Shown in pieces: positions 17,931-26,275 of a DNA stretch of 64,000 bases. The stretch spans positions 1,426,001 to 1,490,000 of the forward strand of contig NZ_CP034412.1 in assembly GCF_006094275.1 (NCBI RefSeq), given 5' to 3'. Position 1 is the first letter of the stretch, and each line of letters opens with the position of its first letter. Source of the stretch: Glutamicibacter creatinolyticus. Its GTDB lineage: Bacteria; Actinomycetota; Actinomycetes; Actinomycetales; Micrococcaceae. Both the position numbers and the translations under genes were made by a program. Below the pieces are notes generated by a model, which was not told where the DNA came from, did no database searches, and worked only from the letters and a program-made list of their open reading frames with translations.

Positions 17931-19163
17931 GTGATGGTGAAGGCGATGGAGATTTCGACAGCCGAGTTGTGGACGCTGACGGCCGCAAGCCTGGTGGTAT
18001 TGATGACCCCGGCACTGGGTCTGTTTTACGGTGGGATGACCCGGGCCACCGGGGTCGTGAACATGATGTTGATGAGCTTCACGGCCGCGGCCATGACAGC
18101 GGTGGTCTGGGTACTGTGGGGCTACTCGCTGGCGTCCGGCGAGCCGATGTTAGGTGGCCTCCTCGGTGCGCCGCTGAATGATTTTGCCCTGCTGGGCACC
18201 GACATGGCAGATTTGTTGCCCGTCGGCTTTGCCGGCGCGTTTGCGATGATCGCCGTGGCCATCATTTCCGGGGCGATTGCCGACCGCAGCCGGTTCGGGG
18301 CCTGGCTGCTGTTTGTCCCGGTCTGGGTCTCCCTGGTCTACGCACCGGTTGCCTTCTGGGTGTGGGGCGGGGGTTTGCTGGATGCCGACGGATGGCTGGG
18401 TCAGCGCTTTGGTGAGGCCATTGATTTCGCCGGCGGAGCGGTGATCCACACGAACGCCGGTGTGGCGGCCCTGGTGCTGGCCCTGAAGCTTGGGCCGCGA
18501 CACAATTTTCATGACCGCCCGCAGCCGCACAACACGCCGCTGGTGATGCTGGGAGCGGCCCTGCTCTGGTTCGGATGGTTCGGCTTCAACGCAGGCGCTG
18601 CGACCACCGTGGAGCAGGCCGGACTGATCTGGGTCAATACCCTCATTGCTCCCGGCGCCGCGGTGCTCGGGTGGATCCTGATGGAGAAACTGCGCGGCCA
18701 GCGTCCCACCTCGGTGGGAGTGGCCTCCGGCCTTGTGGCCGGACTGGTCGCCATCACCCCGTCCTGCGCCAACGTGGCGCCGTGGGCGGCGCTGCTGCTG
18801 GGTCTGGTGGCTGGGATGGCCGCGGCCTGGGCGGTGAACTTGAAGTGGAAGCTGGGCTATGACGACTCGTTGGACGTCGTCGGGGTGCACCTGGTGGCCG
18901 GCGTGGTCGGCACCCTGGCCCTGGGGTTCGTCGCGCTGCCGGGGCTGGAGGAGCCGGCAGGCCTGATCTACGGCGGCGGGCCGGCGCTGCTGGTCTCCCA
19001 GCTGGTGACCTGTCTGGTGGTGGTGGTTTTCTCGGCCACCGTCACTGGGGTGATTGCCCTGGCGGTGGACAAGCTCATCGGCTGGAGGGTCGACGGCTCC
19101 ACGGAGGTCGCTGGCATTGATGCCGCCGAGCACCAGGAGTCCGGTTACCAGCTGGTGCGCTGA
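17931..19163 (+). CDS. amt: Ammonium transporter (Amt/MEP family)
   Basis: Ammonium channel of about 410 residues with roughly eleven hydrophobic segments. Family markers include TPALGLFYGGMTR in the second helix, GGAVIHTNAG (usual GGxVVHxNAG), WFGWFGFNAG and DVVGVHLVAGVVG; the last two carry pore-region features and the conserved histidine. Three in-frame starts cluster at 17931 (GTG), 17934 (ATG) and 17946 (ATG), and no ribosome-binding site decides between them. No glnK (PII) gene follows; instead a convergent glycosylase gene does. A GlnR-like palindromic site lies upstream, consistent with nitrogen control. Confidence 0.95.
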   Translation: MMVKAMEISTAELWTLTAASLVVLMTPALGLFYGGMTRATGVVNMMLMSFTAAAMTAVVWVLWGYSLASGEPMLGGLLGAPLNDFALLGTDMADLLPVGFAGAFAMIAVAIISGAIADRSRFGAWLLFVPVWVSLVYAPVAFWVWGGGLLDADGWLGQRFGEAIDFAGGAVIHTNAGVAALVLALKLGPRHNFHDRPQPHNTPLVMLGAALLWFGWFGFNAGAATTVEQAGLIWVNTLIAPGAAVLGWILMEKLRGQRPTSVGVASGLVAGLVAITPSCANVAPWAALLLGLVAGMAAAWAVNLKWKLGYDDSLDVVGVHLVAGVVGTLALGFVALPGLEEPAGLIYGGGPALLVSQLVTCLVVVVFSATVTGVIALAVDKLIGWRVDGSTEVAGIDAAEHQESGYQLVR

Positions 19164-19240
19164 CCCGGTCGTGCTGAATCAACTTGGCGTTCCTAGGTGG
19201 GGAACTGGCAGTAGTCGTCGGTTTCCCACCAGGGGCGGGT

Positions 19241-19945
19241 TCAGGAAGAGGGGTCCCAGCTAAAGGCATCGCGTACCGGATCGTGGCGCCAGGCAGCGGC
19301 GTTGCGTCCCGGGCGGAAGGCGGACACGGTCGGATCCCCGGGAATCCAGAACCGCCACGGGAAATTGGTGCCGCCGGCGCTCCCGGCGACCCCCACCCGG
19401 GGGCCGTGGGCGATGTGCTCTACCCGCTGGGAGGGCAGTTCCAGATGGAACGGGGCAGTGAACAGGTCCAGCCCGTCATGTTCGGCCCGGGTGATGCCCA
19501 ACGCCGTACCCAGGTTCCCCGGTCCGAGGGCCAGCTGCGCGTGGCTGATGGGCGCGGGCGAGCGGCCATTGGCCGCCTGGTGGCGTTTGGCGGTGCGGCG
19601 TTCAACGGCCAGCTCTTCACCCTCCATGATTTCCCCGGCCCGCAGCAGCACCGCCGAGGCGGTGCCGGTGGGGGAGCAGACCAGGTTGATGGCGTAGTGC
19701 ACCCCGTAGCTCAGGTACACGTAGGCGTGGCCGGGAGGGCCGAACATGGAGGCGTTGCGTTCGGTCTTGCGGTCCTTCGAATGCGAGCCGGGATCATAGG
19801 GTGGCGGGGTGCCCACCCCGTGGTAGGCCTCGGTCTCAGTGATCCGCAGGGTAACAACACCCTCGGGGCTTTGGACGCTCAGGCGGGCACCGAGCAGCTG
19901 GGGTGCGACCTCAAGGCCGTGGGCGGTGAACAGTTCGCGATCCAT
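19241..19945 (-). CDS. DNA-3-methyladenine glycosylase (AAG/MPG family)
   Basis: Alkylated-purine base-excision glycosylase of 234 residues from the ATG at 19945. The family pattern is clear: LLGARLS, the active-site segment ITETEAYHG, RNASMFGPPGHAYVYLSYGVHYAINLVC with its tyrosine base-stacking region, AVLLRAGE, and LALGPGNLGTALGI. The frame is open 22 codons further to a GTG at 20011, but MDRELF matches family N-termini. No ribosome-binding site precedes 19945, but a CATACT hexamer 6 bases upstream would fit a leaderless transcript. The gene is convergent with amt and divergent from ffh. Confidence 0.92.
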   Translation of the reverse strand: MDRELFTAHGLEVAPQLLGARLSVQSPEGVVTLRITETEAYHGVGTPPPYDPGSHSKDRKTERNASMFGPPGHAYVYLSYGVHYAINLVCSPTGTASAVLLRAGEIMEGEELAVERRTAKRHQAANGRSPAPISHAQLALGPGNLGTALGITRAEHDGLDLFTAPFHLELPSQRVEHIAHGPRVGVAGSAGGTNFPWRFWIPGDPTVSAFRPGRNAAAWRHDPVRDAFSWDPSS

Positions 19946-20123
19946 GAGGCCAGTATGGCATTGACCGGCCGGGCGCCGGTGGCGGCGTTGATTTTGCGTT
20001 GAGTTCTTCACGCTGGCGGCGAATCGGTGCCGAACCGGGCCGGGTTATTGATATTCTTGATGGTTGAGTCCTGTGCGCTTTGCTTCGCGCACCACACGAC
20101 CTACCGAAAGAAGTGCCCGGCAC

Positions 20124-21686
20124 GTGTTTAATTCACTCTCCGATCGCCTGACAGCCACCTTCAAGAACCTGCGCGGCAAGGGCAAGCTCACCGAGGCCGA
20201 CATTGACGGTACCGTCCGGGAGATCCGACGGGCCCTGTTGGATGCGGACGTCGCCGTGCCGGTGGTGCGCGCCTTCGTGGCCCAGATCAAGGAACGTGCC
20301 CTGGGCGCCGAGGTCTCCGAGGCACTGAACCCGGGCCAGCAGGTTGTGAAGATCGTCAACGACGAGCTCGTTCAGATCCTGGGTGGGCAGACCCGCCGCA
20401 TCAACCTGGCGAAGAACCCTCCCACGGTGATCATGCTCGCCGGTCTGCAGGGTGCCGGTAAGACTACCCTGGCCGGCAAGCTGGCCAAGCACCTGAAGGC
20501 CGAAGGCCACACCCCGATGCTGGTGGCCTGCGACCTGCAGCGCCCGAACGCGGTCAAGCAGCTGCAGATCAACGGTGAGCGTGCCGGCGTGCCCGTCTAC
20601 GCCCCGCATCCGGGCGTCTCCTCCGAATTCGACACCCCCACCGGTGACCCGGTGGTGGTGGCCCGTGACGGTGTAGCCGAGGCCAAGGCGAAGCTGCATG
20701 ACGTGGTGATCGTTGACACCGCCGGCCGCCTGGGCGTGGACGCCGAGATGATGGCCCAGGCCGCGAACATCCGCGCCGCGATCAACCCGGATGAAGTGCT
20801 CTTTGTCATTGACGCCATGATCGGTCAGGACGCGGTGAACACCGCCCAGGCCTTCCATGAGGGTGTGGACTTCACCGGTGTGGTCCTGTCCAAGCTGGAT
20901 GGTGACGCCCGCGGTGGTGCTGCCCTGTCGGTGGCCTCGGTGACCGGCAAGCCGGTCATGTTCGCCTCCACCGGCGAGAACCTGGACGACTTCGAGATCT
21001 TCCACCCGGACCGCATGGCCAGCCGCATCCTGGACATGGGCGACATCATGACGCTCATCGAGCAGGCGGAGAAGAACTGGGACCGCGGCGAAGCGGAGCG
21101 GATGGCGAAGAAGTTCGCCGACCAGGAAGACTTCACCCTGGATGACTTCCTGGCCCAGATGGCCCAGATCAAGAAGATGGGGTCCATGAAGAAGCTGCTG
21201 GGCATGATGCCCGGCACCCAGATTTCCCGTCAGCAGCTGGAGCAGTTTGACGAGCGCCAGATTGACCGGGTGGAGGCCATTGTGCGCTCCATGACCCCGC
21301 ACGAGCGCAACGCACCGAAGATCATCAACGGTTCGCGCCGTGCCCGTATTGCCAAGGGCTCGGGCGTCTCGGTCTCCGAGGTCAACCAGATGCTGGAGCG
21401 CTTCAGCGAAGCCCAGAAGATGATGAAGAAGATGGCCTCCGGCGGCGCCATCCCGGGGATGCCCGGTGCCGGCCGCGGCGGGGCCCGCAAGGCCAAGGGC
21501 AAGGGGAAGGGCAAGAAACAGAAGTACGGCAACCCGGCCAAGGCCGCCCAGGCGGAGCTGGAGGCCAAGAACAAGAAGGCCAACGCTCCCAAGGGTGCCG
21601 CATTCGGGCAGGGCGGGGTCCCGGAGGACTTCGACCCGTCAAGCCTGAACCTGCCGTCCGGGTTTGAGAAGTACCTGGGCAAGTAG
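20124..21686 (+). CDS. ffh: Signal recognition particle protein Ffh (SRP54)
   Basis: GTPase subunit of the signal recognition particle, partner of FtsY. It has 520 residues from the GTG at 20124; MFNSLSDRLTATFKNLRGKG is the canonical Ffh start, and AGAAG-type bases lie about 10 upstream. G1 is GLQGAGKTT at 107-115, followed by DTAGR and SKLDGDARGG. The methionine-rich M domain (about 300-430) contains the SGVSVSEVNQML RNA-binding region. The C-terminus is extended by a Lys/Gly/Ala-rich tail, common in actinobacteria. A terminator follows 15 bases after the stop. Confidence 0.97.
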   Translation: MFNSLSDRLTATFKNLRGKGKLTEADIDGTVREIRRALLDADVAVPVVRAFVAQIKERALGAEVSEALNPGQQVVKIVNDELVQILGGQTRRINLAKNPPTVIMLAGLQGAGKTTLAGKLAKHLKAEGHTPMLVACDLQRPNAVKQLQINGERAGVPVYAPHPGVSSEFDTPTGDPVVVARDGVAEAKAKLHDVVIVDTAGRLGVDAEMMAQAANIRAAINPDEVLFVIDAMIGQDAVNTAQAFHEGVDFTGVVLSKLDGDARGGAALSVASVTGKPVMFASTGENLDDFEIFHPDRMASRILDMGDIMTLIEQAEKNWDRGEAERMAKKFADQEDFTLDDFLAQMAQIKKMGSMKKLLGMMPGTQISRQQLEQFDERQIDRVEAIVRSMTPHERNAPKIINGSRRARIAKGSGVSVSEVNQMLERFSEAQKMMKKMASGGAIPGMPGAGRGGARKAKGKGKGKKQKYGNPAKAAQAELEAKNKKANAPKGAAFGQGGVPEDFDPSSLNLPSGFEKYLGK

Positions 21687-21700
21687 CTTCCTGAGCTGTT

Positions 21701-21743
21701 CGGGGAGGCGACCAACATTGTCGGTCGCCTCCCCGAAGTGTTT
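21701..21743 (+). terminator. Intrinsic terminator after ffh
   Basis: A 13-base perfect inverted repeat (21701-21713 with 21723-21735) around a 9-base loop is followed by AAGTGTTTT. It lies 15 bases after the ffh stop. Confidence 0.9.
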
Positions 21744-21847
21744 TAATTCCGTTTCTGGTGCTTTACCGGGCTTGCTGAGCAGCAGAGGGCTGGTGAAGGG
21801 CAAGTAACTTCCTTGGGTGGTCGGTCTCCCGCCAGTAGCATCTTGGC

Positions 21848-22690
21848 ATGACATCACATTCCAAGCACCTTCGTTCCCTGACTCTCATGGGCGTGGCACT
21901 CCTTGGTGCTGCCACCCTCTCCGCCTGCACCGCCGAGCAGGACTCTGCCGGTAACACGGAAACCTCCAGTCAGCCTGCGGTCGACAGCTCGCGGTTGGAC
22001 GCCATCAAGAAGGCCAACCAGCTCAAGGTCTGCACGACCGGAGATTACCGTCCCTTCACCTACCTGGACCCGGAGTCCGGCGAATGGAGCGGCATCGATA
22101 TCGACATGGCCCAAGACCTGGCAGAGGAGTTGGGCGTGGAGGTGGAGTTCGTACAGACCTCCTGGAAGAATCTCATGCCTGACTTCCTGGAGGAGTGCGA
22201 CATGGCTGTCGGCGGAGTCTCCATTTCCTTGGAGCGGGCCGAGCAGGCGTACTTCAGTGACGCGACACTGGATGAAGGCAAAACACCGATCACCTTGTGC
22301 GAGAACGTGGAGAAGTACGACACCGTCAAGGAAATCAACCAGCCCGGCGTCCGCTCCATCACCCCCATCGGTGGAACCAACGAAAAGTTCGCAGACGAGC
22401 ACTATCCGGAAGGGGAGATCATCCGATTCGAGGATAACAATGCCATCTTTGACGAGATCATTGCCGGCCGTGCGGACGTGATGACCACGGACGCCTCGGA
22501 AACTCGGTGGGTGGCCCACGAGAAGCCCGAACTATGCGCGGTGCACCCGGATAAGCCGTTCAACTTCTCACAGAAGGCATACATGCTCCCGCGCGGGGAT
22601 GAAACCTTCCGACAGTACGTCAATCAGTGGCTGAACATGTCCAAGAATGACGGCACGCTGAAGCAAGCCGAGAAGCCCTGGTTCGGATAG
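21848..22690 (+). CDS. Solute-binding lipoprotein, family 3 (amino-acid/PheC-like)
   Basis: Extracytoplasmic binding protein of 280 residues. A signal peptide ends in the lipobox LSAC, with Cys27 the predicted lipid anchor. The mature part starts the SBP family-3 fold with LKVCTTGDYRPFTYLD, then GIDIDMAQDLAEELGVEVEF and DMAVGGVSISLERAEQ. The closest remembered relatives are cyclohexadienyl dehydratase (PheC)-like and amino-acid-binding proteins, so it could be a lyase rather than a receptor. No permease or ATPase gene is adjacent, and the next gene is convergent behind a terminator. Ligand unknown. Confidence 0.85.
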   Translation: MTSHSKHLRSLTLMGVALLGAATLSACTAEQDSAGNTETSSQPAVDSSRLDAIKKANQLKVCTTGDYRPFTYLDPESGEWSGIDIDMAQDLAEELGVEVEFVQTSWKNLMPDFLEECDMAVGGVSISLERAEQAYFSDATLDEGKTPITLCENVEKYDTVKEINQPGVRSITPIGGTNEKFADEHYPEGEIIRFEDNNAIFDEIIAGRADVMTTDASETRWVAHEKPELCAVHPDKPFNFSQKAYMLPRGDETFRQYVNQWLNMSKNDGTLKQAEKPWFG

Positions 22691-22743
22691 CTTTCACAGT
22701 TATCGGACCCGAGGTGGGTGCCGAAGCCGCATTCGAAAAAGTG

Positions 22744-22793
22744 GCGTGACAACCCGGGCTGGGGCCTGGACTCTGGCGCCCGAGTTGTCACGC
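22744..22793. terminator. Bidirectional terminator hairpin
   Basis: A 16-base inverted repeat with one mismatch, GCGTGACAACCCGGGC (22744-22759) with 22778-22793, lies between two convergent genes. No long U-tract is present on either strand. Confidence 0.7.
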
Positions 22794-22809
22794 TCCACGG
22801 AGCCTGTTC

Positions 22810-24525
22810 CTAGCTGCGGCCGGCAAAAAGCGCAGGGAAGTCACTGTCCCTGAATTCCCGAGAAGACGTCGTACCCGCACGGTGCTGTGCTTCCTCGTTG
22901 TGGCGCAGTTCTACCCGGCGGATCTTGCCGGAAATGGTCTTGGGAAGATCCGAGAACTCCAGGCGCCGGATCCGCTTGTAGGGAGCCAGGTGCTTCCGGC
23001 AATAGCCAAGTATTGCCTCGGCGGTCTGCGCGGTCGGGGAGTGTCCTTCGGCCAGGATCACAAAGGCCTTGGGGACCGAGAGCTTCATGTCATCGGGGGA
23101 AGGGACCACCGCCGCCTCTGCCACGGCGGGGTGTTCCAGGATCACCGATTCGAGTTCGAAGGGGCTGAGTTTGTAGTCACTGGATTTGAACACGTCATCG
23201 GCGCGTCCCACGTAGGTGAGCACCCCGTGCTCGTCCCGTTGGGCAATGTCACCGGTGTGGTAGACGCCATCGCGCATTGCCTGGCTGGTGGTGGCTTCGT
23301 CGTTGAAGTAGCCCTTCATCAACCCCACGGGTGGGTTGTCCAGGCGCAGGCAGATCTCACCTTCCTCGGCGACCGCGCCGGTGGTGGGGTCACGCAGTTC
23401 CACGGCATATCCGGGCATGGGCCTTCCCATGGCGCCAATGGTGATGCGTTCACCTGGAGGGTTGGCAACCTGGACCGTGGTTTCGGTTTGCCCGTAGCCA
23501 TCCCGGATCACCTGACCCCATGCTCGGTAGACATGGTCAATGACTTCGGCGTTCAATGGCTCACCCGCCGATACCAGCTTGGTTGGCGGGGTGACCAGTT
23601 CTCCCAGGTCCGCCTGGATCAGGTATCGCCAGACGGTGGGTGGAGCGCAGAAGCTGGTGACATTCTTGGACTCCATCTGCTGCATCAGTGCCCGGGCGTC
23701 AAAGCGTTCGTAGTTGTACACGAACACGGTGGCCTCGGCGATCCATGGGGCGAAGAAGTTGGACCAGGCGTGCTTGCCCCAGCCGGGGGAGGCGACGTTG
23801 AGGTGGATGTCGCCTGGTTCCAGGCCAATCCAGTACATGGTGGCCAGGTGGCCTACGGGATACGAGGTGTGGGTGTGCTGCACCAGTTTGGCCTGGGAGG
23901 TGGTGCCGGAGGTGAAGTACAGCAGCAGGTTTTCATCCGCAGCCGTGGGGACGTCCAGCTGGAATTCGGTCGGAGCGTCTTCTGATCCTTGGTAGCCCAG
24001 GATCCCCGGTCCTGGCGTTCCGTTCACCTGCACGAGCGTGTAGTTCCCCGGTACCTCACTGAATTTGGGGATCTGCTCTTCATTCGTGACGACCCAGCTC
24101 GCGTTGCCACGCTGAATCCGCTCGGCAAGGTCGCTACTTGTCAGTTGCGTGGTGGAGGGGATGATGACGGCACCTAGCTTCATGCCCGCCAGCATGACTT
24201 CCCACAACGCGATTTCGTTGCCCAGCATGAGAATCATGGTCTCCGAGCGTTCGAACCCCTGATCGGAGAACCACCGCGCCACCTGTGTGGAACGCCGCGA
24301 TAATTCAGCCCAGGTGTAGCTGGCGGTGCTGCCATCCGGCTCGGCCAGGATCAGCGCCGGGCTGTTGACCCGTCGCGGGTCTCGAGCGACCTGGTCAAAC
24401 CAGTCATAGGCGAAGTTGAAGTCCGTGAACTGCGGCCAGCTGAACTCCTCGCATGCCCGCTGATAGTCCTCGCGCAAGGCGAGTAGCTGGTCTCGGGCGG
24501 CACGGAACTTTGCGGTGTTGTTCAT
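22810..24525 (-). CDS. Acyl-CoA synthetase, AMP-forming (ACSM/acetyl-CoA synthetase-like), copy 1
   Basis: Adenylate-forming enzyme of 571 residues that activates a carboxylic acid to its CoA thioester. The P-loop-like motif YFTSGTTSQAKLV, the A5-type motif DGYGQTETT, the A7/A8 region YHTGDIAQRDEHGVLTYVGRADDVFKSSDYKL and the C-terminal KTISGKIRR with the catalytic lysine are all present. The sequence resembles medium-chain (ACSM) ligases more than classical Acs. ATG start with AAAGGA 5 bases upstream. It is strongly similar throughout to the copy at 26276-27988, and both genes carry related palindromic upstream sites. Substrate not predictable. Confidence 0.93.
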   Translation of the reverse strand: MNNTAKFRAARDQLLALREDYQRACEEFSWPQFTDFNFAYDWFDQVARDPRRVNSPALILAEPDGSTASYTWAELSRRSTQVARWFSDQGFERSETMILMLGNEIALWEVMLAGMKLGAVIIPSTTQLTSSDLAERIQRGNASWVVTNEEQIPKFSEVPGNYTLVQVNGTPGPGILGYQGSEDAPTEFQLDVPTAADENLLLYFTSGTTSQAKLVQHTHTSYPVGHLATMYWIGLEPGDIHLNVASPGWGKHAWSNFFAPWIAEATVFVYNYERFDARALMQQMESKNVTSFCAPPTVWRYLIQADLGELVTPPTKLVSAGEPLNAEVIDHVYRAWGQVIRDGYGQTETTVQVANPPGERITIGAMGRPMPGYAVELRDPTTGAVAEEGEICLRLDNPPVGLMKGYFNDEATTSQAMRDGVYHTGDIAQRDEHGVLTYVGRADDVFKSSDYKLSPFELESVILEHPAVAEAAVVPSPDDMKLSVPKAFVILAEGHSPTAQTAEAILGYCRKHLAPYKRIRRLEFSDLPKTISGKIRRVELRHNEEAQHRAGTTSSREFRDSDFPALFAGRS

Positions 24526-24930
24526 CTGGGTCCTTTCACCTGCAGTGGCAGCCGCCGCTGTGTCATCAGCACGTGGGGCGCACTTAAATCCCAGACAAAT
24601 ATACTCTGGTGACCAATCTGGACGAAGTGTTGCGACAAACTGCGGGAGGAATTTGTGTTTGAGGCCGCGTTTTGATCAATTGCAATTCTTTTCGTCCCCG
24701 CTTCGACGCCTCGGGGACGGCGTTCACGTCGCGGGCTGGCAGCCTGCGTTCACCTATGGGGGTGAACAGTCGCCCCGGTTACAGCGGCAATCTCCGATTT
24801 GGCTGCAAGTCATCCTTTGGGTCGACCTCGTTGTGCCGGATACTGCCCGATCTCCGCCTTGGGATGCCCGCTCGAATTGGAGCCACCCATAGGATGAAGC
24901 AAAGACCCGATCCTTGGAAGGGAATCCGCC
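24526..24930. other. Divergent promoter region of acyl-CoA synthetase copy 1 and unknown gene
   Basis: About 400 bases between divergent genes. Apart from the site at 24592-24616 and the AGGGAA-type ribosome-binding site before 24931, no gene or RNA was recognised. Confidence 0.5.
24592..24616 (-). promoter_or_regulatory. Conserved promoter/operator-like site of acyl-CoA synthetase copy 1
   Basis: Read on the minus strand, this stretch begins TTGGTCACCAGAGTATATT and continues TTGTC. It closely parallels the site at 28048-28071 upstream of copy 2. TATATT may serve as a -10. It lies about 70-90 bases before the start codon, as in copy 2. Confidence 0.45.
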
Positions 24931-26133
24931 ATGAGTACCCAGGAATTCAATACCGCCGCAGCCGTCTTCAATTATGACGTCTACCGCGACGACGCCCAGC
25001 AGCGGGTCTTTGAGGCCCTCAGTGCGTTTGACCTCGTCGGCTATATCGAGGCGGCAGACCGCGAGGGTGCCAGTACCTACGTCCACGCAGAACTGGCCCT
25101 GAACGAGGACGAGCAGCCGATGACGGCCAGCGCCTCCGGCAACCTGTCGGTCTCCCAGCAGGGCCTGGAGCAGCTGGCCGGGAAGCTGATGGAAGCCAGC
25201 GGTGCCGACAGGCTCTACCTGGACGGCGACTTGGCGGCCGGCACGGAACTAGAGCACCCCGAGGACGCCGGAGCCGATGACGAAATGGAGATGGAGACCG
25301 ACACCGAGGAATCCTTGCAGGCGATTGCCGGTCCAAGCCTGCGCCGCAGCGATTTGGCGTTGTCCGCGATGGGGCAACCAGGCTCGTGGCTAGTGAGGCA
25401 AGACGCTTCTGGATTACTCGCGCTGCGCCGCGGCGAACCGGTGGAGATCATCCTTGGGCGCAAAATGGTTCCGGCGCTGGAAATCCTGCGCCACGATGCG
25501 GCCTACGAACTGCGATTCCACGCACGCAGGGGAGCCGTGAATGTCAACGGCAGTGTGGCCGCGCAATACTGGATGGGTCCTGCGCAGCGGGCTGTTCCCA
25601 CTGTCGCGGCAGAAAGCGCCGCGGCAAAGTATCAGGCCGATTTGGCGCAGTGGCTATATGGAATTGACGAGGAGGAGCTGGCCGCCCTGGAGTCGTTGTG
25701 GCCACAGGCCGCTCGTGAGCTGCGCGCATTGTCCAACGAGCGCACCGAGGAATCCCTCCGCCAGCTGGTGGGCAACCTGGGGATGCCGTCCGAGCTGATT
25801 GATGCGGTGCGTGATGAACTGGATCCCACGGGTTTTGAAACCCTCAAGGGAGGTCTGTTCACCGGTCTCGACCAGGCCCTTGAGGAGGAGATCTCAGACG
25901 CCAAGGGAGTAAAGCGACTGATTTACCGGACCGGCTGGAGCCCTTCGGCGTTGGTTGGGTCCTCACTGGTGATCCTCGCGGCCGGCACGCAACTGAACCG
26001 GTGGATGCGTCGCAAGGCCAAGCCCGGTGCAGGATGGCGCCGAACCATCATGTTCTTCTGGTACTCCGACGCCATCTACTACCTCGCCCGAGGGTTCCGG
26101 CAGGTATTGGCGAAGAGGCTCCCCAAGGCGTAG
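24931..26133 (+). CDS. Protein of unknown function
   Basis: A 400-residue protein I do not recognise. The ATG at 24931 has GAAGGGA about 7 bases upstream. The first 130 residues are acidic, including a stretch rich in Glu/Asp/Met around residues 110-130. The middle is mixed alpha/beta with Ala-rich helices. Around residues 330-350 lies one hydrophobic segment (ALVGSSLVILAAG) followed by a very basic tail (WMRRKAKPGAGWRR), so it may be membrane-anchored near its C-terminus. It sits between the two acyl-CoA synthetase copies on the opposite strand. A terminator hairpin follows. Translation signals and codon bias support a real gene; function not assigned. Confidence 0.7.
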   Translation: MSTQEFNTAAAVFNYDVYRDDAQQRVFEALSAFDLVGYIEAADREGASTYVHAELALNEDEQPMTASASGNLSVSQQGLEQLAGKLMEASGADRLYLDGDLAAGTELEHPEDAGADDEMEMETDTEESLQAIAGPSLRRSDLALSAMGQPGSWLVRQDASGLLALRRGEPVEIILGRKMVPALEILRHDAAYELRFHARRGAVNVNGSVAAQYWMGPAQRAVPTVAAESAAAKYQADLAQWLYGIDEEELAALESLWPQAARELRALSNERTEESLRQLVGNLGMPSELIDAVRDELDPTGFETLKGGLFTGLDQALEEEISDAKGVKRLIYRTGWSPSALVGSSLVILAAGTQLNRWMRRKAKPGAGWRRTIMFFWYSDAIYYLARGFRQVLAKRLPKA

Positions 26134-26174
26134 GAGCCGTACCTACCTCCGAAGGGAGAGCACACAGGAGACAA

Positions 26175-26226
26175 GAGCAGGCGCTGCCTGACTGACGCGA
26201 ACTCGTCAGCCAGACAGCGCCTGCTC
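26175..26226. terminator. Long terminator hairpin between convergent genes
   Basis: A 23-base inverted repeat with two mismatched pairs (26175-26197 with 26204-26226) and a 6-base loop is followed on the + strand by TTTGT. It probably terminates the unknown gene and possibly the convergent synthetase. Confidence 0.8.
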
Positions 26227-26275
26227 TTTGTACTACTCCTGCCTACGCATGGGCTGGTGCCGGCCGCTGGGGGAG

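Noticed and set aside
19184-20002. Long + strand open frame opposite the alkyladenine glycosylase gene
   Set aside because: It is composed of Gly/Arg/Val-rich low-information sequence and is the antisense of a clear glycosylase gene.
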